Source of the DNA: Paracoccaceae bacterium
GTDB taxonomy: Bacteria; Pseudomonadota; Alphaproteobacteria; Rhodobacterales; Rhodobacteraceae
Reading direction: 5' to 3'
Assembly (NCBI GenBank): GCA_014872875.1
Contig: WKFI01000004.1
Coordinates: forward strand, 33,767 to 97,766
DNA: 64,000 bases
Shown: positions 9,080 to 17,608 of the stretch, in pieces
Layout of the letters: each line of letters starts with the position of its first letter
Numbering within the stretch: position 1 is the stretch's first letter
The notes under the pieces: generated by a model
The model's input: the letters and a program-made list of their open reading frames with translations, nothing else
What the model was told of the DNA's origin: nothing
Database searches by the model: none
Program-made: the position numbers and the translations under genes

Positions 9080-10015
9080 ATGGCATTGCTGATCGACATC
9101 GGCATGAGCGGCTGGACCACGGCCGAGAAACTGGCGGAAGAACTGCTGGACATCACCCCCGGTGCGGATATCCGCGCGTCCATCGACGATGGCGATCCCA
9201 GTGAGATCACCATGCTGGCCACGGCTACGTTGACACCTGACCTTCCTGCCAAACTGCCGGGTTTGAAACTGGTCCAGAAACTGGGCGCCGGTGTCGATAC
9301 CATCGTCAACCACCCGGCTTTGGGCGCCGATGTTCGCGTAACGCGCCTCAAGCCCCTGCAGCCAGCGCAAGAGATCGCCGAATACTGCCTTGCCTATGTG
9401 CTGCGCGGTCAACGCAACATGGTGTTTCACGACGCCGAGCAACGCGCCGCCCGCTGGACGCCGGTCGAGCCGCGCGAAGCGCACAAGACGCGTGTCGGTG
9501 TGCTGGGCCTTGGCCATATCGGCGGCCTCACGGCCCGGCTGATGACCCAAATGGGGTACGAGGTCCACGGCTGGGCCCGCAGCCCGCGCCAGATCGAGGG
9601 CGTGACCTGCCACGCCGGACAGGACGCCCTGAAACCGATGCTGGCTGACTGCGACTACGTGTGTGCCATCCTGCCCTCGACCGCAGAAACCCGCGGTCTG
9701 TTCGACACGGACATGCTGGCCGCCATGAAACCCGGCGCCACCCTGATCAATGCAGGGCGCGGGGATCTGGTTGTTGAACCGGCTCTTATGGCGGCGCTCG
9801 AAGCCGGCACGCCGGGCCACGCGGTGCTCGATGTAGTCTCCGAAGAACCGCTGCCCTCGGACAACCCACTGTGGAAGCACCCGGGTGTCACGATCACACC
9901 GCATGTCTCGGGCTGGCACTTGGGTGATGCGCTCAAGGACGTCGCCGAGAACTTCCGCCGCCTCAGCGCCGGAGAGGACCTGCTACACGAAGTGGACCGT
10001 ACCCGCGGCTACTAA
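9080..10015 (+). CDS. Glyoxylate/hydroxypyruvate reductase A-like 2-hydroxyacid dehydrogenase
   Basis: A 311-residue D-isomer-specific 2-hydroxyacid dehydrogenase that fits the GhrA group, which reduces glyoxylate and hydroxypyruvate with NADPH. The Rossmann motif GLGHIGG (about residue 145), the catalytic Arg in 'INAGRGDLV', Glu in 'DVVSEEPLP' and His in 'ITPHVSGWH' are all present, and the length matches GhrA. ATG 9080 is preceded by an AAGGGGGAG-type ribosome site; the longer frame from 8966 is not supported. Glyoxylate made by the ureidoglycolate pathway encoded at 15-24 kb would be a natural substrate, though the genes are not adjacent. Confidence 0.85.
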   Translation: MALLIDIGMSGWTTAEKLAEELLDITPGADIRASIDDGDPSEITMLATATLTPDLPAKLPGLKLVQKLGAGVDTIVNHPALGADVRVTRLKPLQPAQEIAEYCLAYVLRGQRNMVFHDAEQRAARWTPVEPREAHKTRVGVLGLGHIGGLTARLMTQMGYEVHGWARSPRQIEGVTCHAGQDALKPMLADCDYVCAILPSTAETRGLFDTDMLAAMKPGATLINAGRGDLVVEPALMAALEAGTPGHAVLDVVSEEPLPSDNPLWKHPGVTITPHVSGWHLGDALKDVAENFRRLSAGEDLLHEVDRTRGY

Positions 10016-10115
10016 ATCGGCACGGAACTGGTGCAGAGGTTACAAAGCCCTGCACCAAAACCCGACCCCGCCTCTTCTTCTCGTCAAGGTCATCACGGCG
10101 GTGAAACCAAAGGCC

Positions 10116-10134
10116 GAGGGGGCAGCGCCCCCTC
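10116..10134. terminator. Hairpin between convergent genes
   Basis: A perfect 8-bp stem (GAGGGGGC / GCCCCCTC) with a 3-nt loop lies between the convergent GhrA-like gene and gcvH. Neither side has a strong T tract, so it may terminate weakly in both directions or be a non-terminating structure. Confidence 0.5.
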
Positions 10135-10150
10135 CTGCCCAAAAACAATC

Positions 10151-10510
10151 TTAGCTGATGAAGTCCTTGTACCCAGCTTCGTCCATGTAATCGTCCATCG
10201 GCGACAGGTCCGACGGCTTCATTTTGAAGAACCAGGCATCCCCCATCGGGTCCTCATTGACCTTGCTGGGATTGTCCACCAAAGCCTCATTCACCTCAAC
10301 AATCTCCCCGTCCAACGGAGCCAGGATGTCCGAGGCCGCCTTGACGCTCTCGATCACCACGATCTCGTCATCCTTGGACACCTCATCCCCTGCTTCGGGA
10401 AGTTCGATGAACACCACGTCCCCTAATTGCTCGGCAGCATGGGCGGTGATGCCAACCACGATCAGATCCCCTTCGGGCAGCAGCCATTCATGTTCTTCGG
10501 TATATTTCAT
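10151..10510 (-). CDS. gcvH: Glycine cleavage system H protein
   Basis: A 119-residue lipoyl carrier. The lipoylated lysine is Lys57 in '[11 protein letters not shown]', followed by '[37 protein letters not shown]', all characteristic of GcvH. It normally shuttles the methylamine intermediate between the P, T and L proteins, and can also serve in lipoyl transfer. ATG 10510 has an AGGGAAG ribosome site at suitable distance; a start at 10540 would add ten non-conserved residues. No gcvT or gcvP lies beside it. It is instead the last gene of a Rieske / glutamine-synthetase-like run, which is unusual. Confidence 0.93.
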   Translation of the reverse strand: MKYTEEHEWLLPEGDLIVVGITAHAAEQLGDVVFIELPEAGDEVSKDDEIVVIESVKAASDILAPLDGEIVEVNEALVDNPSKVNEDPMGDAWFFKMKPSDLSPMDDYMDEAGYKDFIS

Positions 10511-10670
10511 CGTCATCTTCCCTTTGAACGATAAGATCATCCGGCTCGCATCCGATACCTATCCATCGGCCGGACCCGCGCCCGTCCGCCGGGCGCTCAA
10601 CCTTGTATACGCCAGTACACGTTACGGCTGCATGGTCAAATCTCACAAGAGAATTTGTGAAACGATCCGC

Positions 10671-12137
10671 TCACATCAGATTGAAATATTCGCGTTGCTC
10701 CCACTCGCTGATCTCGTTCAGATAGCGGTTCCATTCGAACCGTTTCAACGTCACCAGATAGTCCGCTGTTTCAGCGCCAAGAACGTCCCGAAACAGGTTG
10801 GAGGCCTCAAAGGCCGCAATTGCTTCACCTAGATTGGAGGGCAAGGTCTTCGCCTCGGAATGATAGGGCGTGATCTCAGCCGCCGGGAGATCCAAACCCG
10901 ACTGAATGCCATCCAGACCTGCGATCAACTGAGCCGCAAAAGCCAGATACGGGTTCGCCGCACTGTCTGGTGCGCGGTTTTCGATCCGGGCGGCGGGGTC
11001 CCCGGTTTGCATCAAAGCCCGCAGCATCGCCCCTCGATTGTCCCACCCCCAGGCGATCCGGTTGGGCGCAAGCTGGAAAGGACGGTACCGCTTGTAGCTG
11101 TTGACCAGAGGCGCAAGCAGCAGCGACGCGGCAGGCGCGTGATGCAGCAAACCGGCCATCCAACCTTGAGCCGTTTTTGTAAGCTGACCCGGCGAATCGG
11201 GGCTGAACAGGTTCCGACCTGTCGTCGGGTCCGTCACCGACTGATGCACATGCCAGCCGTTTGCCGCGCAATTCTCAAGCCTCGGTTTCGGCATGAACGA
11301 AGCATGAAGACCCCGCTTGGCGCAGACTTCCCGCACCAGGGTCCGGAACATCACCATTGCATCCGCCTGGGCCAACGGTTCACCCGGTGCAAAGGTGAAC
11401 TCGAACTGGCTTGGCCCCATTTCGATTTCCACCGACTGCACATTCAGCCCGATGGATTGGGCTGCACGCCGGATCTCATCCAGCACTGGCTCGGCCTCCG
11501 CATAGCGGATTTCGGTCAGGAACTGGTAGCCCTGTGTCAGGTTGCGGGTCCTGACCGGCGTTCCTGGCATAGTGCTGCTGCTGTGAGACCGTCCGTCTTC
11601 CTGAACTTCGAAGATATGAAACTCTACTTCCAACCCCAGGGTTGCGGCCATTTCCTGATCCGCCAGTCGCTCGATCGCCCGGCGCAGGATGGAGCGTGCG
11701 CTGAAGTTCACGTCACACCCATCCGGATACACCACGTCAGAGAGGATCCACGCTGAATGCGGCGACCACGGCAATACCCGGAAGGTCGCCGGATCGGGCA
11801 TAAGCATCAGGTCGCTTGCTCCCTGAAGCGCACCATGACCGGGTCCCGTGTTTTTTGACCAAACCGGAAAAGCAGTCTGATGTGACGTGTCTTTCAGCAT
11901 GAGGGTCGAAGGGACCATGACCCCGTTGTCCAACGCTGCCCTGAAGGCTTCGGGAACCAACGTTTTGCCACGCAGAATACCGTGCTGATCACAAAACAGC
12001 ACCCTGACCGTTTCGATCCCGTCCCGTTCCAAACGATCCACAATCTCGCGCGCGCGCTGATCGCGGGCCTTGTCGCTCAGCCCAAGCCGCGCCAACCGAC
12101 CCTGTTCTCCGTCCACCTTTTCCCGGTCATCCTTCAT
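10671..12137 (-). CDS. Glutamine synthetase-like ligase (possible gamma-glutamyl-amine ligase)
   Basis: A 488-residue protein of the glutamine synthetase superfamily. Catalytic-domain signatures are 'GLEVEFHIFEV', 'EIEMGPSQFEFTF', 'NGWHVHQSV', 'RIAWGWDNRGAML' and 'RIENRAPDSAANPYLAFAAQL'; the N-terminus has the beta-grasp part 'TVRVLFCDQHGILRGKTL'. The 'FCDQHGILRGK' N-terminus places it among the GS-like enzymes that ligate glutamate to amines other than ammonia, rather than housekeeping GlnA. ATG 12137 follows a GGGGGAG ribosome site. It lies between the Rieske oxygenase and gcvH on the same strand, so a role in handling an amine substrate of the oxygenase is plausible but unproven. Confidence 0.85.
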   Translation of the reverse strand: MKDDREKVDGEQGRLARLGLSDKARDQRAREIVDRLERDGIETVRVLFCDQHGILRGKTLVPEAFRAALDNGVMVPSTLMLKDTSHQTAFPVWSKNTGPGHGALQGASDLMLMPDPATFRVLPWSPHSAWILSDVVYPDGCDVNFSARSILRRAIERLADQEMAATLGLEVEFHIFEVQEDGRSHSSSTMPGTPVRTRNLTQGYQFLTEIRYAEAEPVLDEIRRAAQSIGLNVQSVEIEMGPSQFEFTFAPGEPLAQADAMVMFRTLVREVCAKRGLHASFMPKPRLENCAANGWHVHQSVTDPTTGRNLFSPDSPGQLTKTAQGWMAGLLHHAPAASLLLAPLVNSYKRYRPFQLAPNRIAWGWDNRGAMLRALMQTGDPAARIENRAPDSAANPYLAFAAQLIAGLDGIQSGLDLPAAEITPYHSEAKTLPSNLGEAIAAFEASNLFRDVLGAETADYLVTLKRFEWNRYLNEISEWEQREYFNLM

Positions 12138-12251
12138 GCAGATCTCCCCCGGACAGTCTTGCAAACTCGGACATCAAAGCAAGAGGAGACACGGAATTCG
12201 GCAAGAATTCTGTTCCGGATACCCGGCCGTCGCCTTCCCAAGACTTCGGAC

Positions 12252-13568
12252 TCACAATCTGGCGTCCCAAGGGCAGGCCGCACGGCGGGCCGCGTCGCTG
12301 GTCAGGGTAGCCTCTTCCAAAGCTCCATTTTCGGCAAGGGAGTCGTTGGAGATCGGCCCTTGGATCTGTCGCGGATCACAGCCGTTCTTCATCGGCAGAT
12401 CCGTTTCGCGACCGTCCTTCAGCGCCGCGATCGCGCTGCGCAGCATTCGGCGATACCGGATGATCCCGATATCGGTTTTGCCCAGATGCTCCTGTGTGCG
12501 ATCTTGGATACCCCCCATGCTTTCCACCGCCCATTGGTCATGCACGTTGATGTCCAACCCCATGCCGGTATAGGTCAGCTTGGCTTGTTCAGATGGATCA
12601 TAGCCGTAATTGTTGCGGGCATTCTTCAGCGGCGCATAATCGGGCAAAGAATGTTCCTGCAGGCGCTGTTCACGCATGAGTTCCTTGTTCACCGGTTTGT
12701 CGAAACTGGTGAACATAGAATACCAATAGCAGTTTTCGTCGTCGATCGGCACATGCCATTGGGTGATCGTCATTTCGCGCGACATCGGGATACAAATCGC
12801 TTCGGGGAAGATCTGGTTCGTGACCCGAACATGAGTCCTCCCATCGTCCAGATACCGAAGCGCAGTCAGTTTCAGACCGTACTCCATCTCCTCAACTTGA
12901 ATATCCGGGCGCGGATATTCACGCAGCAGGCGGGTCATCGGAATTTCTGTGTTGGCGGCCTTGTCCCGGAACTGTTTGCCATAGCTATCGTCGGGATCTT
13001 CATCCTGCAGGAAGCGGTGCAAGAAAGACGCATGTGCCGGGTCGATCCCCACCTCCAACGCCTGCAGCCAGTTGCATTCCCACAACCCCTTGAAGGCAAA
13101 CACATGCGTATCGGGGGCACGAAAACAGTCGAAATCGGCGAACGCAGGCGGATCCCCCGGCCCCATGTATGCCCAGATGATGCCGTTCTTTTCCACCACC
13201 GGATAAGCGGGCGTTTGGATCTGCTCATGCATGCGCGAGCCTTCGGGCTCGCCCGGTTGTTCGACGCATTGGCCCGAACGATTGAAGTGCCAGCCATGAA
13301 ACGGGCAACGCAAACCGTTGTCTTCCAACCGTCCATAACACAGGTCCACCCCGCGATGCGGGCAGCGACGACCGATCAGGCCCAACTGCCCGGCGGTATC
13401 GCGAAACAGGACCAGATCTTCGCCCAGTAGACGCACGGGTACAACGGGGCGGCCGTTCTGCAATTCATCCGAAAGGGCCGCGGGTTGCCAATAGCGACGC
13501 AGCACTTCGCCCGCATCCGTTCCCTTGCCGACGCGGGTCAGACTGTCGTTGAGTTCCTGGCTGATCAT
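12252..13568 (-). CDS. Rieske non-haem iron oxygenase, alpha subunit
   Basis: A 438-residue oxygenase component similar to phthalate 4,5-dioxygenase/LigX-type demethylases. The Rieske [2Fe-2S] ligands are in 'CPHRGVDL' and 'CPFHGWHF' (about residues 58-82). The mononuclear iron site is the 'NWLQALEVGIDPAHASFLH' block. These enzymes hydroxylate or demethylate aromatic or methylated substrates using electrons from a reductase, which is not encoded nearby. ATG 13568 is preceded by a GGGAG site; the frame is open to 13664 but that would cross the promoter palindrome. It heads a run with the GS-like ligase (114 bp downstream) and gcvH, and is divergent from an IclR regulator. Confidence 0.9.
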   Translation of the reverse strand: MISQELNDSLTRVGKGTDAGEVLRRYWQPAALSDELQNGRPVVPVRLLGEDLVLFRDTAGQLGLIGRRCPHRGVDLCYGRLEDNGLRCPFHGWHFNRSGQCVEQPGEPEGSRMHEQIQTPAYPVVEKNGIIWAYMGPGDPPAFADFDCFRAPDTHVFAFKGLWECNWLQALEVGIDPAHASFLHRFLQDEDPDDSYGKQFRDKAANTEIPMTRLLREYPRPDIQVEEMEYGLKLTALRYLDDGRTHVRVTNQIFPEAICIPMSREMTITQWHVPIDDENCYWYSMFTSFDKPVNKELMREQRLQEHSLPDYAPLKNARNNYGYDPSEQAKLTYTGMGLDINVHDQWAVESMGGIQDRTQEHLGKTDIGIIRYRRMLRSAIAALKDGRETDLPMKNGCDPRQIQGPISNDSLAENGALEEATLTSDAARRAACPWDARL

Positions 13569-13583
13569 GCTGGGCTCCCTGAG

Positions 13584-13614
13584 TTGACAAATGTGCGTAT
13601 TGCGCACACAATAT
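13584..13614. promoter_or_regulatory. Divergent promoter with IclR-type palindrome
   Basis: Between the Rieske gene and the iclR-type gene is the inverted repeat TGTGCG-N5-CGCACA (13592-13608), the size and style of known IclR-family operators. A TTGACA box at 13584-13589 on the plus strand abuts it, with a weak -10 near 13609-13614, so the palindrome would lie between -35 and -10 of the regulator promoter and just upstream of the Rieske ribosome site. Autoregulation and control of the operon are inferred. Confidence 0.6.
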
Positions 13615-13689
13615 CTTCTATACGACCAGTCTGCGAAACCTTTGGCAGAACTGTCAAGCGTCATGACTCACCTTTCGGAGACCGCAGCG

Positions 13690-14463
13690 ATGCCCCCTCC
13701 CCAAGATCGCAACATTTCCGCCAGTTTTGCCAAGGGCTTGGCCGTTCTTGAAGCCTTTGACGGCGACGCGGCCCGCATGACTCTGGCCGAACTGGCCCGC
13801 CGCACCGGTCAGGACCGCGCCACCGCCCGTCGCGGGGCCATGACACTCTTGGCAGCTGGTTATCTTCGGCAGGAGGGGCGGGACTTTGTGCTGACCCACA
13901 AGGTTTTGGGTCTGGCCGGTGGATTCTTGCAGGCCAACCAGTTCGGGCGCCTGGTTCAGCCGGTGTTGAACCACCACGCTGGGCAGATGCAGACCGAAAT
14001 CACCCTCGCCGTGCGTGACAACAATCGCGTCATGCTGCTGGCACAGTCCACGTTGGTGCATGGGCCGGTGTCTTATGGGTTTACGGCAGGCAGCTCCCTG
14101 CCGCTGCTGCACACAAGCCTTGGCCGTATGTTGTTGGCTGCGGTCGAACCAGACGAGGCCGAGCAGATCTTGCGCCATTCCCCTTGTGTCCGGCACACGG
14201 CCCAGTCGCTGTCGCATCTGCCCGACATCCTGGCCGAGGTAGACAGGGCACGGGACACCGGCCTGTCCATCACCAATGGGGAATTCGAACCCGGTATCAC
14301 CGGCTTTGCCACGCTGGTCGGTGGGCCGGGCGCCAAGGCGCTGGTGGTTGGCAGTTCGGCCCCTGAAGCCGGGTTGAGCAAGACCCGCAGCGCACAGATC
14401 TGTGCGAGCCTGCAACAATGCGCCGCCGACCTCAGGCAGGCGGGCGTTTTGTCTGCGATCTAG
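13690..14463 (+). CDS. IclR-family transcriptional regulator
   Basis: A 257-residue regulator. The N-terminal winged helix-turn-helix runs from 'SASFAKGLAVLEAFDGDAARMTLAELARRTGQDRATARRGAMTLLAAGYL' (residues about 10-60), and the C-terminal effector domain contains 'HTSLGRMLLAAV', 'EVDRARDTGLSITNGEFEPGITGFATLV', typical of the PcaR/PcaU branch of IclR proteins that sense aromatic acids. ATG 13690 is favoured over 13663 or 13591 by a CGGAG site 9 nt upstream. Divergent from the Rieske operon, which it probably controls. Confidence 0.93.
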   Translation: MPPPQDRNISASFAKGLAVLEAFDGDAARMTLAELARRTGQDRATARRGAMTLLAAGYLRQEGRDFVLTHKVLGLAGGFLQANQFGRLVQPVLNHHAGQMQTEITLAVRDNNRVMLLAQSTLVHGPVSYGFTAGSSLPLLHTSLGRMLLAAVEPDEAEQILRHSPCVRHTAQSLSHLPDILAEVDRARDTGLSITNGEFEPGITGFATLVGGPGAKALVVGSSAPEAGLSKTRSAQICASLQQCAADLRQAGVLSAI

Positions 14464-14475
14464 AGTGTCGGACGA

Positions 14476-14835
14476 TCAAGGCTGGATGGGTGTCAGCACC
14501 CATTTACCCTCTGCTGTGCGGCAGAACTTGGAGTTGACCTGCCGGGTACCCTCGCGCGCACCGGGTTGAACATGGTGAACGACCTCGGCACAGCCATTTG
14601 CAAACCGCTCGAGTTTGACCGTGCCGAAAGAGCCGGTCTCGTCATTTTTCCATTTCGTTTCAGAACCGACGCTGGGATTGGCGCGGTCATAAAGCGTCCG
14701 GGCGGCTTCGCTCATGATGTTGAAATCGTCCGGTGACAGCCCGCTGTTTGACAGGATGCGCGACAGAGACTGCGCCGAAACGGGGGCCGCTGCCAGCGCG
14801 GCTACAAGGCATAGGGTCGAAATCGAGGGTTTCAT
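14476..14835 (-). CDS. Secreted surface-antigen-like hypothetical protein
   Basis: A 119-residue protein with a clear Sec signal peptide (MKPSISTLCLVAALAAAPVSAQ, cleavage after about residue 21). The mature part has 'SETKWKNDETGSFGTVKLER' and 'NSKFCRTAEGKWVL', resembling the small 'surface antigen' (RT0821/Lpp0805-like) periplasmic or outer-membrane domain. ATG 14835 is chosen because the signal peptide starts there; the longer frame to 14967 has no such feature. Convergent with the IclR gene with a 12-bp gap. Function unknown. Confidence 0.72.
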   Translation of the reverse strand: MKPSISTLCLVAALAAAPVSAQSLSRILSNSGLSPDDFNIMSEAARTLYDRANPSVGSETKWKNDETGSFGTVKLERFANGCAEVVHHVQPGAREGTRQVNSKFCRTAEGKWVLTPIQP

Positions 14836-15058
14836 ATCCGGATCCAACTGTTGTGCAGGAAAGTCAAATTCTTGGTTTGAAATGATTTTGCCCGCCAACC
14901 TTGCCCTTGTCCATGCCCAGAGTTCACCCCGGAGCACTGCAGCGTGCCTATCGCCACAGATCTTCAAAATTTTCCGAAGGATGCTATTGGCCCAAGCCGG
15001 CTTGGAACCCCTGACGCTTTGACTGCATGATCCATCCGACCTGTGGAAGGAGATGATT

Positions 15059-15880
15059 GTGCCCCAGTATCACACCCCCAACGGCGGCCTGCCCGGACAG
15101 ACGCAATTGCTCACTGACCGGGCCGTGTTCACCGAGGCCTATGCCGTGATTCCCAAAGGCACGATGCAGGATATCGTCACGTCCTTCCTGCCGGGTTGGA
15201 CCGGTATGCGGATGTGGGTTCTGGCCCGCCCGATGACCGGCTTTGCCGAGACGTTTTCGCAATACATCGTCGAATTGCAGCCGGGAGGTGGCTCAGATCA
15301 GCCCGAGAGCGATTCCACTGCACAAGGCGCCTTGTTCGTGACCCAAGGCACCCTTCGGATTGTTGTGGACGGAGTGCAATCCGACCTTGGTGAAGGCGGT
15401 TTTGCTTATATCCCGCCGGGCAGCGCCTGGTCCGTGATCAACCCTGGCGACGGGTTGGCCAGCTTTCACTGGATCCGCAAGGCCTGGCAACCTGCGCCGG
15501 GGATCGAAAAACCTGACGCTTTCACGGTCAACGAACAGGATATCGAACCTGCTGCCATGCCCGACACCGAGGGCCGCTGGGCGACGACACGGTTCATGGA
15601 CCCTACTGACCTGCGCCATGACATGCATGTGACGATCGTAACTTTTGAGCCCGGCGCCGTGATCCCGTTTCTGGAAACCCATGTCATGGAACACGGGCTG
15701 TATGTGCTGGAGGGCAAGGCCGCCTATCGGCTGAACACCGACTGGGTAGAGGTCGAAGCCGGTGATTTCATGTGGTTGCGGGCCTTCTGCCCGCAGGCCT
15801 GTTATGCCAGCGGTCCCGGACGGTTCCGCTATCTGCTGTACAAAGACGTGAATCGTCACATGCCGCTGCGATTGGGTTGA
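15059..15880 (+). CDS. allE: (S)-ureidoglycine aminohydrolase (bicupin, AllE/UGHY type)
   Basis: A 273-residue Mn-dependent double-cupin enzyme that releases ammonia from (S)-ureidoglycine to give (S)-ureidoglycolate in allantoin degradation. 'DRAVFTEAYAVIPKGTMQDIVTSFLPGWTGMRMWVLARP' at the N-terminus and the second cupin 'HDMHVTIVTFEPGAVIPFLETHVMEHGLYVLEGKAAYRLN' with metal-binding Glu/His, plus 'FMWLRAFCPQACYASGPGRFRYLLYKDVNRH', are diagnostic. The strong AAGGAG (15047-15052) directly abuts an ATG at 15053 but is 6 nt from GTG 15059, so I take the GTG as start. Its product feeds AllA, encoded at 19.1-19.6 kb. Confidence 0.92.
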   Translation: MPQYHTPNGGLPGQTQLLTDRAVFTEAYAVIPKGTMQDIVTSFLPGWTGMRMWVLARPMTGFAETFSQYIVELQPGGGSDQPESDSTAQGALFVTQGTLRIVVDGVQSDLGEGGFAYIPPGSAWSVINPGDGLASFHWIRKAWQPAPGIEKPDAFTVNEQDIEPAAMPDTEGRWATTRFMDPTDLRHDMHVTIVTFEPGAVIPFLETHVMEHGLYVLEGKAAYRLNTDWVEVEAGDFMWLRAFCPQACYASGPGRFRYLLYKDVNRHMPLRLG

Positions 15881-15959
15881 AACCCGCCGGATCCGCTTGC
15901 ATCAACCAACGATGACGTTACCCTGCGGGGAGTTTGTTGGTGCATTCGGAGAAGACCTG

Positions 15960-16274
15960 ATGAAACATGCAGCATATGCGTTGACCTTTGCGCTGTTGGC
16001 CTCGCCGCTGGCAGCCGCCGACACCAACAGCGATGGGACCACGGTTTCGGTGCTTGGACGTAGCTGGTTGGTTCAACCGGTTGAGGACAATCCCGGATAT
16101 TTCAGCGCCATCCGCGACAACAACAACCTGAACCCGTTCGGACACCCCGCCAAACTGAGATCACATCAGGCTATTCGCGCCTTCCGTGCCGCTACGGGCT
16201 GCGCCGTAGACTACAAGAGCATGTATCAGGACATCACCGGGAAGTTTGTGGCCCGGATGAACTGTACGCAATAA
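15960..16274 (+). CDS. Small secreted hypothetical protein
   Basis: A 104-residue protein with a signal peptide (MKHAAYALTFALLASPLAAAD, cleavage after about residue 20) and a short mature domain containing two cysteines ('ATGCAVDYKSMYQDITGKFVARMNCTQ') that could form a disulfide in the periplasm. The start has a GGAG site 7 nt upstream. I do not recognise the domain. It sits 79 bp after the ureidoglycine aminohydrolase gene and 115 bp before the GAPDH gene. Confidence 0.7.
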   Translation: MKHAAYALTFALLASPLAAADTNSDGTTVSVLGRSWLVQPVEDNPGYFSAIRDNNNLNPFGHPAKLRSHQAIRAFRAATGCAVDYKSMYQDITGKFVARMNCTQ

Positions 16275-16389
16275 GCGGACAAGCAACAGTCCCGCGGCAG
16301 CCCAGTTGGTCGGGACCTTTGCGTCCAGATTGTACCAATCCCGCCCCTTTCCGTTGAGATAACCGCGCGCGCCTGCCATAGCTGCGCCC

Positions 16390-17376
16390 ATGAAACTGGC
16401 AATCAATGGATTCGGCCGTATCGGCCGCGCGATATTGCGACAGATCCTGACTTCGGACCGAGGTCGGAACATTGACGTCGTCCGTATCAACGATATCGCA
16501 CCGCTGGACATGTGCGCCTATCTTTTTCAGTACGACAGCACCTTTGGCCCCTTCCCACACGCGGTTGAGCAAAGCGCCGGGTCACTTCAGGTCATGGGTC
16601 GCGACATCCCTGTCAGCCACGCGCCCGACCTGACAAACGTGGAACTGAGCGGCGTCGACGTTGTTCTGGAATGCACCGGGATCGCCAGAACATCTGACGT
16701 GGCCGAGCGTGGGATCGCCGCCGGGGCACGCAAGGTGCTGATCTCGGGACCCTCGCCTGCGGCAGAACTGACAGTGGTTCTGGGCGCGAACGAAGAGCGG
16801 CTGAACGGTACCCGGATCGTATCAAATGCGTCCTGCACCACCAACGGACTGGCACCTCTGGTGCGGTTGGTGGACGAGATTGCAGGCATCGACAGCGCCC
16901 ATATGACGACCATCCATTGCTACACGAACTCGCAACCCATGGTGGACGCCCCGCGCGGAGATTTTGCCCGATCCCGGGGTGGCGCCCTGTCGATGGTACC
17001 GACCACAACATCCGCCACCCACCTGATCGACGAGGTACTGCCGCATCTGAAAGGCCGTATCAGCGGTGCAGCAGTTCGGGTTCCGACGGCGAGTGTTTCA
17101 GCGGTGGATCTGGTGGTGCAGACCGCGCGCGACCTGCACGGAGAGCTGTTTCAAACAGCGCTGCAGGAAGCGGCAACAGCATCCGGCGTTCTGGGATGGA
17201 CCGATATGCCGCTGGTCTCTTCCGACCTGAGGTCGCGCCCGGAGTCGCTGGTCATCGCCGCCCCGGAAACCCGAGTCATCGGCGAGCGCCAGGTGCGGAT
17301 CTTTGGGTGGTACGACAATGAATGGGGTTTCTCTGCCCGAATGATCGACGTCGCCCGCCTGATGGCATTGGACTGA
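16390..17376 (+). CDS. gap: Type I glyceraldehyde-3-phosphate dehydrogenase
   Basis: A 328-residue phosphorylating GAPDH-like enzyme. The NAD-binding motif 'INGFGRIGRAILRQ' is at the N-terminus, the catalytic cysteine is in 'SNASCTTNGLAPLV', and the catalytic His lies in 'TTIHCYTNSQPMVDA'; the C-terminus 'VRIFGWYDNEWGFSARMIDVARLM' is standard. Position inside a purine-degradation neighbourhood without other glycolytic genes suggests an additional GAPDH rather than the main glycolytic copy; erythrose-4-phosphate dehydrogenase activity is an alternative. It ends before a strong bidirectional terminator. Confidence 0.88.
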   Translation: MKLAINGFGRIGRAILRQILTSDRGRNIDVVRINDIAPLDMCAYLFQYDSTFGPFPHAVEQSAGSLQVMGRDIPVSHAPDLTNVELSGVDVVLECTGIARTSDVAERGIAAGARKVLISGPSPAAELTVVLGANEERLNGTRIVSNASCTTNGLAPLVRLVDEIAGIDSAHMTTIHCYTNSQPMVDAPRGDFARSRGGALSMVPTTTSATHLIDEVLPHLKGRISGAAVRVPTASVSAVDLVVQTARDLHGELFQTALQEAATASGVLGWTDMPLVSSDLRSRPESLVIAAPETRVIGERQVRIFGWYDNEWGFSARMIDVARLMALD

Positions 17377-17427
17377 TCCCAACACAGGACCTCCCGCCCC
17401 TTTTGAACAGCATCCCAGATGCTGACA

Positions 17428-17559
17428 AAAGCGTTGGGCCCGGCAGCGCCAAGGGCGCTGCGCCAGCACATTGGCGGCAGACACAGAGCCGGGAAACAAG
17501 GCCGCTCAGTCAGGGCCGGGTGCGTCCGCGCCGCGCAGCGGCGCCCGGCCCAACGCTTT
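17428..17559. repeat. Long-range inverted repeat, member of a dispersed intergenic repeat
   Basis: Two perfect 13-bp arms, AAAGCGTTGGGCC at 17428-17440 and its complement at 17547-17559, flank about 106 bp of GC-rich sequence in the gap/permease intergenic region. The right arm extends to a 19-bp match (as reverse complement) with 21572-21590 in another intergenic region. It looks like a small species-specific intergenic repeat of unknown function. Confidence 0.6.
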
Positions 17560-17578
17560 GACGGCGCGCAGCGCAGGA

Positions 17579-17602
17579 AAAAGGGGCGGGAGCGCCCCTT
17601 TT
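17579..17602. terminator. Bidirectional intrinsic terminator
   Basis: A perfect 10-bp stem (AAAAGGGGCG / CGCCCCTTTT) with a GGAG tetraloop between the convergent gap and xanthine/uracil permease genes. The A tract on one side and the T tract on the other let it work for both strands. Confidence 0.88.
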
Positions 17603-17608
17603 ACTTCT

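Noticed and set aside
7830..9092. 420-residue plus-strand open frame
   Set aside because: Antisense shadow of the acyl-CoA dehydrogenase gene.
10016..10150. Glycine riboswitch near gcvH
   Set aside because: This stretch is downstream of gcvH on the minus strand, and the 160 bp upstream of gcvH show no tandem aptamer-like conserved elements.
11982..13430. 482-residue plus-strand open frame
   Set aside because: Lies over the Rieske oxygenase gene, whose cluster-binding motifs prove the minus strand is coding.
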